From a virus: 56,344 bases of DNA. A program made the position numbers and the translations under genes. A model generated the notes under the pieces. The model made no database searches. It was given only the letters and a program-made list of their open reading frames with translations, and was not told where the DNA came from. Of this stretch, positions 46,362-55,493 are shown in pieces. The first letter of the stretch is position 1, and each line of letters starts with the position of its first letter. The stretch is from the IMG/VR virus record IMGVR_UViG_3300036790_000300, positions 1-56,344 of that record, one strand, 5' to 3'.

Positions 46362-46901
46362 TTACGCTCCGCTCAGCATGTTGCTGAGGACGTCCCCAGC
46401 CCCACCGGGATTACCGGGGAGGCCTCCAACGACACCTCCAGCGGTTGATGCGATGCTGCTGATAAGGTCGCTCCACTGCGAAGCCTTTTGGCCCTGAATA
46501 GTCTTCGCTTCACCGAATCCAGCCTCTTCTCCCTGCACTCCGGTACTCAAGAGACTCGATCCCGTCGAGGCAAGCTCGCTGGCCGCGCCAGTCTGCGTCT
46601 TGCCCATCAAGTTGATGATGTCGCCGCGAGCAGTGGAGTTCGCAGCCTCGCCAGCCGCCGCTGTGCCGCCGGAGCGCGTGCCAAATTCCGCTCTGGTCTT
46701 GTTGGCCTCACCTACTTGCTTCTGGCTGGCCGAGACTTCCGGCGCCAGCGCCTTCATCGGGTCGCTCAGCAGGTTGGAAAAGAAGGTGGACGACTGGGTC
46801 AGGTTGTTCTGCCCCAGCCCGGTAGCGAACTGGCTGGATGAATTGAGGAGGTTGTACTGTCCGTTTTCCTGACTGGACGGACCCATGTCGATTCCGAACA
46901 C
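46362..46901 (-). CDS. Small internal virion protein
   Basis: A 179-aa protein rich in Ser, Gly, Ala and Gln (SSQENGQYNLLNSSSQFATG, SSIASTAGGVVGGLPGNPGG). The amphipathic C-terminus may insert in membranes. It precedes the two larger ejection-type proteins, as the small inner-core protein does in T7-like phages. Confidence 0.55.
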   Translation of the reverse strand: MFGIDMGPSSQENGQYNLLNSSSQFATGLGQNNLTQSSTFFSNLLSDPMKALAPEVSASQKQVGEANKTRAEFGTRSGGTAAAGEAANSTARGDIINLMGKTQTGAASELASTGSSLLSTGVQGEEAGFGEAKTIQGQKASQWSDLISSIASTAGGVVGGLPGNPGGAGDVLSNMLSGA

Positions 46902-46910
46902 TGTTTCCTC

Positions 46911-47750
46911 CTACGTTGCGGGCGTCTGCGCCGTCAAGATGCCGCCAACGAACGTCATTGATCCCTGCGTCCCCGTAACTGTGAGGGCCGCCGTGGTTAT
47001 TGTGACTGAAATACCTGCCGTAGTCGATGCCGAAAACGCCCCGGTTGTAGCGTCATAGCCCGTCAAGTACTCGCCAGTCACGGGTGCTTTGGTGGCCGGA
47101 AGCGTTGGCGTGCCTGAAATATCCGAGTAGGCTGGCTGCGCAGCGGTGAATGCTCCGGTTGCGGCGTTGTAGGCAGTCAGGAACTCGTGGGTCACCGCTG
47201 TGAAGGATGTTGGAACCACTGGCAGCGTCTCGGCCCACCAGTTTGTCCCGTCGAAAACGATCATCGCGGAGTAGCCCTGCTTCAGCGTCAGGTTCGCCGC
47301 GGCGAGGTTGCCGATGGACGATATGGTCCCGCTGGCCGGGGTGAGCGTTACCAATCCAGCACCCCAGTTGACCGCAAATAGCAGGAAGGGAACTGTCAAT
47401 TTGGTCAGGCTGACAGCCACCGCTGAAGCGTCCGAGAGGATTAACAGTGCGCCGTCATCGCTCTGCAGCGTCGCATACGATGTGGCTCCGGTCTGGTTGT
47501 TGACCGTCCCGAATCCGATCCACTGGCTCGGCGCAATTTCCTCCGTCGTCACGTTCTCGGTGACCGTGGTGGCGGAAGCTGCGTTCTGCTGTGCCGCGGT
47601 GATTTGGCTCTTCAGCTCAACAATGGACGAGTTCAGGTCGGTGATCGACTTGTCGTTGGCGCGGATCGCCTCTCGCACGCTGGAATGCGCCGCATTCGCA
47701 GGGATGACGTGGGTCTTTCGAAAGGACGGGGTTAGTGGGTTGCTGCTCAC
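46911..47750 (-). CDS. Short tail-fibre-like protein
   Basis: A 279-aa protein; GTG 47750 overlaps the upstream stop (GTGA). Coil at residues 20-60 (AIRANDKSITDLNSSIVELK) then a beta-rich shaft. Two similar repeats (HEFLTAYNAATGAFTA and GEYLTGYDATTGAFSA) are typical of phage fibre shafts. Probably a trimeric fibre or attachment protein at the tail tip. Confidence 0.65.
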   Translation of the reverse strand: MSSNPLTPSFRKTHVIPANAAHSSVREAIRANDKSITDLNSSIVELKSQITAAQQNAASATTVTENVTTEEIAPSQWIGFGTVNNQTGATSYATLQSDDGALLILSDASAVAVSLTKLTVPFLLFAVNWGAGLVTLTPASGTISSIGNLAAANLTLKQGYSAMIVFDGTNWWAETLPVVPTSFTAVTHEFLTAYNAATGAFTAAQPAYSDISGTPTLPATKAPVTGEYLTGYDATTGAFSASTTAGISVTITTAALTVTGTQGSMTFVGGILTAQTPAT

Positions 47751-47917
47751 TTGACCACCTTCCCCGGATTCTTCTTGGCCCACGTAGTGCAGTCAGCGCA
47801 CAGCGGAATCTTCCGCAGGTGATCCTCGCCCGTCGCCTGCGTGTGGATCGGATGAGGGCCTACGGACACGGTTCCACACCGCTTGCAGCGCCGGGATGTG
47901 ATCGATCCGTACTTCAT
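47747..47917 (-). CDS. Small zinc-ribbon protein in late operon
   Basis: A 56-aa protein with CKRC (11-14) and CADC (40-43). Coupled by ATGA and GTGA to its neighbours. Its presence between nozzle and fibre genes suggests a conserved co-expressed accessory; role unknown. Confidence 0.6.
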   Translation of the reverse strand: MKYGSITSRRCKRCGTVSVGPHPIHTQATGEDHLRKIPLCADCTTWAKKNPGKVVK

Positions 47918-50900
47918 CCTTCACTTCCAAGTCCGCCAGATGGCGCAAACGGCTGCACCGGCCTGTACGCCTGGCTAGATCCCCAATCCCTCGTGGTCAG
48001 GGCCAGACCATCCAGATTCACCACCAGGCCGTCATCCAGGCCGGAAGTGAAGCCAACCTGCAACAGTTTCCACTTATTCGGCGTCACCGGGTACCACATC
48101 TTCGTCAGCACTCCCCCGGTCGATTCAAGCGCTATTGTCTGCGGTGCGTAGCTGCCGTTCTCCGCGTCCGCCACCGCAAAGTACACCGAGGCATCACCGT
48201 CAAGCCGATATTCCACAGTGATCCCGCGCGCGTGCTGATATCCCACTCCACCCACAGCGCCGGTGGCAAGATTCATCGTTCCCGACCCGCCGGCCGCAGA
48301 GGTGAATTCCCGGGCGGTGAATCCGGAACCAATCAGCACCCCTTGGACGCCGAATCCAGCATTGGACGAGTGCGTGCGCGCACCTGCCGCCAATTCGCTG
48401 TAGTTGTCGAATATCCACGCCATCGCTTCAATGTCGAAGACGAGGGTATACAGCTTTGCGTCCGTCCCCAGGTAGTCGTAATAGAGCCACTGACTCTCGA
48501 TGTTGAACTGCTGCAACTGCGGCGCGTTGGCGTCGTCTGGCGGGTAGATCGTTACCCCGTTTCTGACCACCGGGCCAGGCGTTGAGCCCTCGTGCGGGAA
48601 GAGCGGATACAGCGTCTCATCGGTGATGGACTTCGACCCTGCGCCGACGACTGACACGATAATGCCGTCCTGCACGCGCGTGAATGTCTTGCCGCCGCCT
48701 TCCACGGCTACGCACCGCGGCATGTAGATTCCGCGCGGGATCTCCGTCGCCTGCGAACTGAAGGTGTTGCCTATGGTCCCTGTTGCTGTCGCCAAGGCGT
48801 TGAAGTAGTTGGGCTCGATGATCCATTGCCGACTGATCGAACCAATCATTGCCAGACCGCCGGTCATCGCGCCGTTGACCAGCGGCTCCCCGGGATCGGT
48901 CAGGTCCGCCTGATTCGTGTCCGGAGCGGCGTCCAGGTTCTCACCCTTGCACCAGTAGTACGTTCCCGGCCGGAGCGGATCGCCTACCGCCAACTCGAAG
49001 TTGATGTTGTCAGTCGGCCCAAAGGTATACGGAAGCGGCTGCGCGGCCAAGATCGGCTCTGGGATGTTGTAGACCAGATTGTCTCCCGCCTGCACGCCGG
49101 GTAGCACGATCGTATTTACGTCCGTCGGTCTTGAGATGAGCGTGTATGCGAGCTGCGGCGGCGCGGGGTTCTGCGCTGGCAATCCGATTTCGATCACCGT
49201 TCCCGGCAGCCAGCGAACGTTGAACGGATCACCGCTGACTCGCGTGACCACTCCTCCGGTCACCGAGACGATTCCAGACTTGGGGGTGTCGATCGAAGGG
49301 AACGGCTCGAAGTTGTCGAAATCTACGGTTGGGTTGTTCGCCGCGGCCGACGAGAGCAGATTGTCCTCGATCGGCGTGTTTTGCCCCGTCCCTGCTCCCT
49401 GATCGTTCGGCCCGGTCCCGATGAGCGTCAGGTTGGCGAGCTCAGAATCCTGGCGGTAGTAGTCGACTTTGTCGATCTGAGGGTCCGGAGACCAGTCTGA
49501 TCCAACCACGCTGCCCGTTGACGGAGTGGTGATTGGAGCAGAGGCAGGGCTGGGGTTCGATTCCGCTCCCGTCAGCGAGGAGCGGAAAACGTAAACATAG
49601 GACCGGTCAGTCGTCGCGGTGGCGGTGATTGGCGGAATGATTGCCGGCGCCCCGCCGGGGACAGGTGATCCCTGAAGGAGGAGAATTCTTCCCGAGTGGA
49701 ACCAGTAGTCGTAATCGATCTCGATCGGCACGACGCCGGTAGCTGGGAAATGAATGGTCAGCACCGACTGCGTGCACTGCCCGCCCTCGTTATAAAACGA
49801 CCCCCCGGGAGCCTGTAGCGGGGCTACTGGAATCAGGGGCAGCCCGCTGATCACGCTCTCTGTCTGGCCGAATGTCGAGATGTCCGCGAGGGTCAAAGCT
49901 CTCGTGTGATCAATGTTGCTTTCGTTGCTTCCGTACCAGTTTCCTGTACCGGAGACGAAGGACGCTCCTCCGCCAAGTCCAAGAAGGCAGTTGTCCTTGT
50001 TCGTCAGCACCAGTGTGTAGTTTCCCGGCTGCGGCACGAAGAGGAAGCCAGTCACGCAGAAGTTAAAGTTCTGATAAGCCGTGTTGCCGTCGACCCCTTT
50101 CAGCGCAGGAGAAAAGACTGGGATGGTTCCGGTAATGTTTCCGTTCTCGTCAAGCTGGCTCCACTGCATTGCCGCCTGGGTTGGGTCGGAGCTGTTGGTG
50201 ATGTCAATGCTCGGCAGAACTGGCTGGCCCGCAGTGATCGTCGCGTCAAAGATGAACGAGTTCCCAGTTGTCTGCCCTGCCGCGGTGGATGCGGTGCGCG
50301 TCGGTCCGGACCCGAGATCGTTCGGGTTCTTCCAGATGTACTCGCCAACTGATCCGCTCACCGGTGAGTCGCCAAAGTAGTCGATGGTCAACTGGCCAAG
50401 GATGGAGAGAGCCGTCGCAATGTTGCTGGTGGTGATCTTGTAGGAAAGATCGAACGACCCCGTATTGGTGCCGATCGTTGCGTCCGGTGTATTGATGCCG
50501 AACTGGAGCTGCGTCGCGCCTTCGGGAACGGTCAGCGCCAGGCCGATCGATCCGATACCGAAGATTTCGCCTTCGGACGGACTGGCAGAGGGAGATTGAA
50601 TATTTCCAGAACCGTCGGTGAACGCACACATCAGCAGCGGGGAAGTCGCCGCGCCGGTGGATGGGAAGACCCACCAGCCAGGGTTGACGTTCACTGTGTT
50701 CGTTACGGAGGCGTTGAAGCTGTGCGGAGTGCCACCGACAACGACGGTCCCCGTCACAGCGGTGATGGTCACCGTCTGCCCCTGCTGCACAGGGATCGAG
50801 GTCATGGCGGATTGCAACTGTGTCGCGCCGAATGGCCAGCTCGTGTTGATTCCGCCGACGTTGGTGTAGGGCTCCTGCGTGCCGTCGACAGTCAGGGAGC

Positions 50901-51435
50901 CGGTGGTCGTGCTCGAAGCCGTGGAGACCGTGGGCGCGTCCTGCGGCTCCTTCACGCCGATCTTGTAGATCAGGCCGTCTGATCTGACTTTGACCATCCC
51001 TGAGCACTGGAAGGTCGTCGGGGTGCTGTCGATCGCGTATTTGGTGTGGATGGTGACATTGCCGTCAGGACTTGCATCCGCAACGTACTCCCATCCCTGC
51101 ACCGAGGCATTGGGACGGAAGGTCACCATCGCCTTTGGGAAGTGCGTCATGCCGGTGGCGATCGGAGTAAGCGTTCCGGAAGATCCGCAGTAGAGGTTTC
51201 CGGCATCGTCCGAAATGACGTAGGTGTAGCCGGCCGGCGGCCCTTGCGGGGTCGAGTCGTTCAGCCGGCGGATGGTGTTGATGTTGCCGCCATTGACCGA
51301 AAATATAGGCGCAGAGGCGTAGTTGCGGGCCTGAAACGAACCTCTCGCATAGGCGCGAACGTTCTCGCACACTGCGACGAATCCCGCCAATAAACGATTG
51401 ACGGGCCGGGTTAAATCAAGCCCTCTCAGGTTCAT
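47914..51435 (-). CDS. Very large tail nozzle-like structural protein
   Basis: An 1173-aa protein, the largest in the genome. The N-terminus (RGLDLTRPVNRLLAGFVAVC, ENVRAYARGSFQAR) has the pattern of podoviral tail-tube B/nozzle proteins that begin by referring to the injection channel. Beyond residue 100 it is almost all beta strands with Gly/Thr/Pro turns. Nozzle proteins are usually 600-900 aa, so extra beta domains appear inserted at about 150-560. No tape measure exists, which supports a short tail. Confidence 0.65.
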   Translation of the reverse strand: MNLRGLDLTRPVNRLLAGFVAVCENVRAYARGSFQARNYASAPIFSVNGGNINTIRRLNDSTPQGPPAGYTYVISDDAGNLYCGSSGTLTPIATGMTHFPKAMVTFRPNASVQGWEYVADASPDGNVTIHTKYAIDSTPTTFQCSGMVKVRSDGLIYKIGVKEPQDAPTVSTASSTTTGSLTVDGTQEPYTNVGGINTSWPFGATQLQSAMTSIPVQQGQTVTITAVTGTVVVGGTPHSFNASVTNTVNVNPGWWVFPSTGAATSPLLMCAFTDGSGNIQSPSASPSEGEIFGIGSIGLALTVPEGATQLQFGINTPDATIGTNTGSFDLSYKITTSNIATALSILGQLTIDYFGDSPVSGSVGEYIWKNPNDLGSGPTRTASTAAGQTTGNSFIFDATITAGQPVLPSIDITNSSDPTQAAMQWSQLDENGNITGTIPVFSPALKGVDGNTAYQNFNFCVTGFLFVPQPGNYTLVLTNKDNCLLGLGGGASFVSGTGNWYGSNESNIDHTRALTLADISTFGQTESVISGLPLIPVAPLQAPGGSFYNEGGQCTQSVLTIHFPATGVVPIEIDYDYWFHSGRILLLQGSPVPGGAPAIIPPITATATTDRSYVYVFRSSLTGAESNPSPASAPITTPSTGSVVGSDWSPDPQIDKVDYYRQDSELANLTLIGTGPNDQGAGTGQNTPIEDNLLSSAAANNPTVDFDNFEPFPSIDTPKSGIVSVTGGVVTRVSGDPFNVRWLPGTVIEIGLPAQNPAPPQLAYTLISRPTDVNTIVLPGVQAGDNLVYNIPEPILAAQPLPYTFGPTDNINFELAVGDPLRPGTYYWCKGENLDAAPDTNQADLTDPGEPLVNGAMTGGLAMIGSISRQWIIEPNYFNALATATGTIGNTFSSQATEIPRGIYMPRCVAVEGGGKTFTRVQDGIIVSVVGAGSKSITDETLYPLFPHEGSTPGPVVRNGVTIYPPDDANAPQLQQFNIESQWLYYDYLGTDAKLYTLVFDIEAMAWIFDNYSELAAGARTHSSNAGFGVQGVLIGSGFTAREFTSAAGGSGTMNLATGAVGGVGYQHARGITVEYRLDGDASVYFAVADAENGSYAPQTIALESTGGVLTKMWYPVTPNKWKLLQVGFTSGLDDGLVVNLDGLALTTRDWGSSQAYRPVQPFAPSGGLGSEG

Positions 51436-51438
51436 GGT

Positions 51439-51549
51439 TTACCGATAAAACTTCTTGCCGGCTGCCTTCTTCGTGCTCTTCTTGTGACCTGGAGACTTGT
51501 GACCTGCGCTTCCGCTGCGTACCTGCTTGCCGATTCCCTTTTTCCTCAT
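51439..51549 (-). CDS. 36-aa Lys-rich microprotein
   Basis: MRKKGIGKQVRSGSAGHKSP start and a C-terminus full of Lys (KKSTKKAAGKKFYR). ATG 51549, ending 4 bp before the nozzle gene. Similar in style to the 34-aa protein at 2315-2419. Confidence 0.55.
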   Translation of the reverse strand: MRKKGIGKQVRSGSAGHKSPGHKKSTKKAAGKKFYR

Positions 51550-51557
51550 GTGTTTCC

Positions 51558-51827
51558 TCACTTTCCGTAACGTTTTGAACTGCGCTTCTTGCCTTCACGC
51601 TTGTGCTTCAGCGCGATCTTTTTCATGTTTTGAGCGAAGACGGCTTTCTTCTCCGCCTTGCCACCCTTCTTTTTCCCGGAATCGTCCCAGCTCTTGTAGA
51701 CCTTGTAATCCTTGATGCCCTCAGAGGCGATTGCCCCGTCCTTGCTATACATGCGCTTCTTTGCGCTAGCGAGGAGCGAGTCTATCTCCTTCTGCCTGTT
51801 TGCATACCCCTTCTCTTTTTGCGCCAT
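51558..51827 (-). CDS. 89-aa basic protein ending in KRYGK
   Basis: ATG 51827 with GAGGAGCAAGG upstream. Charged helices (NRQKEIDSLLASAKKRMYSK) and a Lys-rich C-terminus ending SSKRYGK. The next upstream gene has the same KRYGK end. Confidence 0.6.
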   Translation of the reverse strand: MAQKEKGYANRQKEIDSLLASAKKRMYSKDGAIASEGIKDYKVYKSWDDSGKKKGGKAEKKAVFAQNMKKIALKHKREGKKRSSKRYGK

Positions 51828-51855
51828 AACCTTGCTCCTCGTGCTGGAATCACGT

Positions 51856-52035
51856 TCACTTCCCATAACGCTTCGCTGCCGTCTTGCGCTTCTTTGCTTT
51901 CGTGGAACGGTTGACCTTGTGGCATCCGTTGCCCTTGATGCAGACCTTATCGGCGTGCGTCTTGATCCCGTGAATATGGGTATAGGCACGGTCCTTTCGA
52001 TACGCCTCTTTGGATCTATAGGTCTCGACTGGCAT
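51856..52035 (-). CDS. 59-aa basic protein ending in KRYGK
   Basis: ATG 52035 and TGA at 51856-51858. Highly basic with Cys32 and Cys38 (VCIKGNGCHK) and the same terminal AAKRYGK as the 89-aa neighbour. The shared end suggests one binding partner or a common origin. Confidence 0.6.
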   Translation of the reverse strand: MPVETYRSKEAYRKDRAYTHIHGIKTHADKVCIKGNGCHKVNRSTKAKKRKTAAKRYGK

Positions 52036-52038
52036 GGA

Positions 52039-52188
52039 TCACTTTTTCTTCTTTGGCGGCTCATGGCGCACGGGACTTCGCTTCACACCGCCGGAGTTCC
52101 CTTGGCCGAGTCGATTGAGAGCGCTCATTCTCTGCAATCCCTCGCGCTTCTGCTGATCCCACTTCTGCTTCCAATCATCGAGTTTCAT
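52039..52188 (-). CDS. 49-aa basic protein
   Basis: ATG 52188 (GGAGCAACC upstream), overlapping the upstream stop by ATGA. A helical part (DDWKQKWDQQKREGLQRMSA) is followed by a Lys tail (PPKKKK). Part of the Lys-rich run. Confidence 0.6.
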   Translation of the reverse strand: MKLDDWKQKWDQQKREGLQRMSALNRLGQGNSGGVKRSPVRHEPPKKKK

Positions 52189-53486
52189 CGCGGTTGCTCC
52201 TTGTCTTGTTTCTGTCCTGCGGTGTTGAGCACATCCACATACAGGCCGTAGGTGGTTGTGCGCTTGTTCTTGCGCTGGCAATATTCGAAAAACTCGTCGA
52301 GAAGGCCTAGGGTGGCGAAGAACTCCGCGCCGCCCATCTTGAAGCTGGCAATGTGCTGGATGTAGTTCAAGACCTGATCCCAGTCGTCTCTGGCAACCTG
52401 CACGAACGCATTCGTCGGGTCCAGGAACGGGGCGTTCTGCACTACCGTCAGCAGCACGGAATTGGAGCCTGGGGGAGAGACGTTGAACGCATCGATCCCA
52501 TCCGTGACCACAGCGGGGATAGCACCGGTGTTCTCCTGCCAGCCAATCGACCAGCGGTCCTTCTTCTCAAGTGACGGAGTATCTGCTACCGCTCCGCCGA
52601 TGAGCGCCTGCACGAACCAGTTGGACTTGCGCATCATGTCCAGGCCGTCCTGGTAGCGCTTGGCGCAATACTCTGCTCTCTGCCTATCAGTCGATTCTGT
52701 CTCTTCGCTCAGCAGGTCTGCCAGCGCCCCGTACATCGGGATAAAGCTCCAGTCATCCGGCATGCCGAGAAGCGAGGGATTCGTTCCAAACTGCGGTCCC
52801 GACTGGAGAACGAGAACGTCATACTGACCGGGAGTGTTCGGTGCCACGTCCACATCGAATGACAATGGCGGCTCGCTGGCCACGCTCCATTGAATGGGAG
52901 TGCCAACGTCCTGCAAGTAGTCGGAGTTGAAGTAGTGGAACGCCTGCGTATCGGAGCGCTTCATGTAGGAAATGACAACGCCCGAGTTGAACGTTTGCAG
53001 GAAGCGGATGCGACGGATCTCGAGAACCGTATCTGCGAGCGCTGTTCTGCGCGTACCCGGAGTCGTGTTGATCGGAGCGAGATTCACCGTGTTGCACCCG
53101 GCAACCTGGATCACCTCGTTGCGGCGCACCGACAGCGCGGTCTGCAATTTCTCGACGTCGAACTGGTTCGTGCCTGTCCAAGATCCGATACCTACGGCCG
53201 GCTCGAGCAGCATGTACTCCATCTGCGTGCAGAGTTGGGCGTCGGTCACGGTTCGAAGTCTGGGAGAGTCTGTGATCAGGCCGAGGTTCTGCCACACCGA
53301 TCCCGCCGCGGTAAAGGTGAACTCCGCCTTCCAGCTTTCCGTGAGCGCGTTCAGCAGGCGCAGCCCTTCGAGCAGATAGCCCTGGACTTCGGCGACGGAC
53401 CAAAAGACTCCCCCATCGTTCAGCCGATCCTGGATCTGCTGAACCGCGGTCGCCAGCGGGAGCCAACTGTAGGGCGTCGGCGGCAT
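52185..53486 (-). CDS. Head-tail adaptor-like protein
   Basis: A 433-aa protein. N-terminal helical part (LATAVQQIQDRLNDGGVFWS, EVQGYLLEGLRLLNALTESW) resembles the start of podoviral tail-tube A/adaptor-type proteins. The middle is beta-rich, the C-terminal part helical. It overlaps both neighbours (TAATG, ATGA). Confidence 0.55.
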   Translation of the reverse strand: MPPTPYSWLPLATAVQQIQDRLNDGGVFWSVAEVQGYLLEGLRLLNALTESWKAEFTFTAAGSVWQNLGLITDSPRLRTVTDAQLCTQMEYMLLEPAVGIGSWTGTNQFDVEKLQTALSVRRNEVIQVAGCNTVNLAPINTTPGTRRTALADTVLEIRRIRFLQTFNSGVVISYMKRSDTQAFHYFNSDYLQDVGTPIQWSVASEPPLSFDVDVAPNTPGQYDVLVLQSGPQFGTNPSLLGMPDDWSFIPMYGALADLLSEETESTDRQRAEYCAKRYQDGLDMMRKSNWFVQALIGGAVADTPSLEKKDRWSIGWQENTGAIPAVVTDGIDAFNVSPPGSNSVLLTVVQNAPFLDPTNAFVQVARDDWDQVLNYIQHIASFKMGGAEFFATLGLLDEFFEYCQRKNKRTTTYGLYVDVLNTAGQKQDKEQPR

Positions 53487-53779
53487 TAGGGGATAACCAT
53501 CAAATCCAGCGTGTCGCCGACGGTGCCGTTCACGTAGAACTCGCTGAGGTCGCCGGAGAATTGGAGCTGATTCGAGATGTTCCCTACACTTCCGGTCGGA
53601 AACAGCAGCAGCCCTTTCGTGGTCGAAATGGTTGCGTCGCCAAATCGCATATTGTTCGCGCCGGTATTCTGCGGAATCAGGCCTTGAAACGGGTGCGTCG
53701 ATTGTGACGGCACGACCGCGGGAGGAAGTATTGGCTGGTTCACCCCGGTTGCCGCAATTGTTACCTGCAATGAATACAT
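53486..53779 (-). CDS. Unknown beta-rich 97-aa protein
   Basis: AAGGAG before the ATG. Nearly all strands (LQVTIAATGVNQPILPPAVV, GDLSEFYVNGTVGDTLDLMV). Coupled to the adaptor-like gene. Possibly a head-tail joining or decoration protein. Confidence 0.6.
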   Translation of the reverse strand: MYSLQVTIAATGVNQPILPPAVVPSQSTHPFQGLIPQNTGANNMRFGDATISTTKGLLLFPTGSVGNISNQLQFSGDLSEFYVNGTVGDTLDLMVIP

Positions 53780-53788
53780 GATTTCTCC

Positions 53789-55057
53789 TTAATCGTTCGA
53801 GGGATAGCCGCCGACATTCAATCCGCCAAGCTGGTTGGAATACGGAGCATTTGAAATTGGAATTGCGCGACCGGGGAGTCTGGTAAATGCTTCGTTATTC
53901 AAATTGATGTCAATTGCAATGAGCTTGTCCAGAATTCTGGCGTATTCCTTCGTCGCGTATTGCGCCAGCATCAGCCAATTCGCTCCTGATCCGCGCGCTT
54001 CCTGCTTATCCCTCTGCGCTTCTTTGAATTGGTAGAGGACTTCCTTCGTCCTGAATCCCAAAAGTTCCTGCGTCAGCGGGGCTGGCAATTCGAATGTTTG
54101 GAAATCCTGATACGTCTCTGGAATGAATCCTCGCCTGCGGAAGCTGAACGAGTATGGGAGGTAGTCCAGTTGCGCAGGCCACAATTCGAACATCTGGTAT
54201 CCCGGCGTCGAGGTGTTCGGCCTCTGATCCACGCCGGCTGCAACGCAGAAAGTGGGATTTGCGAATTCCGTCCGCTGCGGGTCTCGGATGGCCAGTTCCG
54301 CTTGGGTCATGGTCCAGAAATCGATCATGGCGGAGTTGGTCGTGTCTCGAATCTCAATGAACTTGTGGAAGTCCTTCACCGGCGCGACCTGGTACGCCTG
54401 GTAGATCATGAACGGCTGCCCCGGGCCGGAAGTGGGCTCGAGCCATGGACGGTCGAGTGTCAGGACGATATTCTGAAAAGCTTTGAAGGTCGCCGGGGTG
54501 CCACCCTCGGCAAAGATGAAGTAGGGGTTGCTGTAACCCGAGCCGGCCGCGAGCACCACCGGAGTCGCCGTCACGGTTCCGCCAGCGTTCACCACCACCT
54601 GGACTGACCCACCCGTTCCGGTTCCGCCGTTGTCCAGCACCGCCACGGTGTAGGTTCCTGGGGTCTGCCCTGAGCCGGCCGTCAGCAGGTTGACGTAGGA
54701 GACCGTCCCATCTCCGCCAACTCCGACGATGTTGTAGATCGAATAGGCTGGGTCTCGGTACTGGAGAGTGGTTAGAATGGCAGAGCCGGGCAGCGCGATG
54801 TAGCCATTAATCTGCTGCGTCGCCGCCTGGCTCCCGGTAACCGTGTTCGAGTACGGCGTTACGCTGAAGGTGCCGCTCGACGCCACCTGTCCGGGATTCA
54901 GCCAGTTCGCATAGGTGATCGTCCGCTGGAAGGACCAGTCCACCTCATCGTAGATTTTCCCCAGAGCCTCGCCCATCTTCCACATGACGAGGTCGAGGTC
55001 TGCCCCCGGAACTTCCCCGGAAATCTTGTTCGCGAGATTGTAGAGCGAGACTGCCAT
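53789..55057 (-). CDS. Adaptor-like protein with inserted beta module
   Basis: A 422-aa protein (ATG 55057, GGGAGAG upstream). Helical N- and C-terminal parts flank a beta insert at about residues 95-190 containing SGYSNPYFIFAEGG and GSGQTPGTYTVAVLDNGG. The same GxGY...GTY module occurs in the capsid C-terminal segment. Adaptor role inferred from position downstream of the capsid and from the helical ends. Confidence 0.55.
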   Translation of the reverse strand: MAVSLYNLANKISGEVPGADLDLVMWKMGEALGKIYDEVDWSFQRTITYANWLNPGQVASSGTFSVTPYSNTVTGSQAATQQINGYIALPGSAILTTLQYRDPAYSIYNIVGVGGDGTVSYVNLLTAGSGQTPGTYTVAVLDNGGTGTGGSVQVVVNAGGTVTATPVVLAAGSGYSNPYFIFAEGGTPATFKAFQNIVLTLDRPWLEPTSGPGQPFMIYQAYQVAPVKDFHKFIEIRDTTNSAMIDFWTMTQAELAIRDPQRTEFANPTFCVAAGVDQRPNTSTPGYQMFELWPAQLDYLPYSFSFRRRGFIPETYQDFQTFELPAPLTQELLGFRTKEVLYQFKEAQRDKQEARGSGANWLMLAQYATKEYARILDKLIAIDINLNNEAFTRLPGRAIPISNAPYSNQLGGLNVGGYPSND

Positions 55058-55071
55058 TGACTCTCCCAATG

Positions 55072-55101
55072 AAAAAGCCGAGCCGTATTGCCCGGCTCGG
55101 C
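55072..55101 (-). terminator. Intrinsic terminator after the capsid segment
   Basis: Eight-bp stem GCCGAGCC/GGCTCGGC with a 9-nt loop and TTTTTC on the minus strand. It lies in the gap between the 122-aa gene and the adaptor-like gene, so it can reduce tail-gene expression relative to capsid. Confidence 0.75.
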
Positions 55102-55123
55102 CATAGCCCACTACCGCAATTTC

Positions 55124-55492
55124 TTAAAGCTGCGTGATCAACGCTCCAAACTGAATCTGCTCTGCTGACAAGTTGACTCCGCCAGCCACTTCGCTGCCTG
55201 TGGATACCACGAACCAGCGCGCCGTCCAGCCGGAGACGATGGTCGCGCCCGGATTGGTTGTGCCGCCTGCCCTGATCTGACCGACTGCCGTGGGATAGAA
55301 CTCCACGCGGTAGGTCGCGCTCAGGGTCTCGGCCGACATCGGAAACGCGATCCAGTCGCCAGTGCCGGGGTTCTGCACGGGGTCGCGGGTCGTTTGGGAG
55401 TAGGAGGTCGGGCCAGCCGTTCCGAGAAGGATGGCTGGCTTGAGGTCTCCGAACTGCACCGTCTGCCCCGTAGGGACGTATTGAGTCTGCAT
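55124..55492 (-). CDS. Beta-rich small head protein (decoration or completion)
   Basis: A 122-aa protein 1 bp after the capsid frame's stop. Strand-rich with Gly/Thr turns (PTGQTVQFGDLKPAILLG, ATYRVEFYPTAVGQIRAGG). Likely a head-decoration or completion protein by position before the terminator. Confidence 0.55.
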   Translation of the reverse strand: MQTQYVPTGQTVQFGDLKPAILLGTAGPTSYSQTTRDPVQNPGTGDWIAFPMSAETLSATYRVEFYPTAVGQIRAGGTTNPGATIVSGWTARWFVVSTGSEVAGGVNLSAEQIQFGALITQL

Positions 55493-55493
55493 A

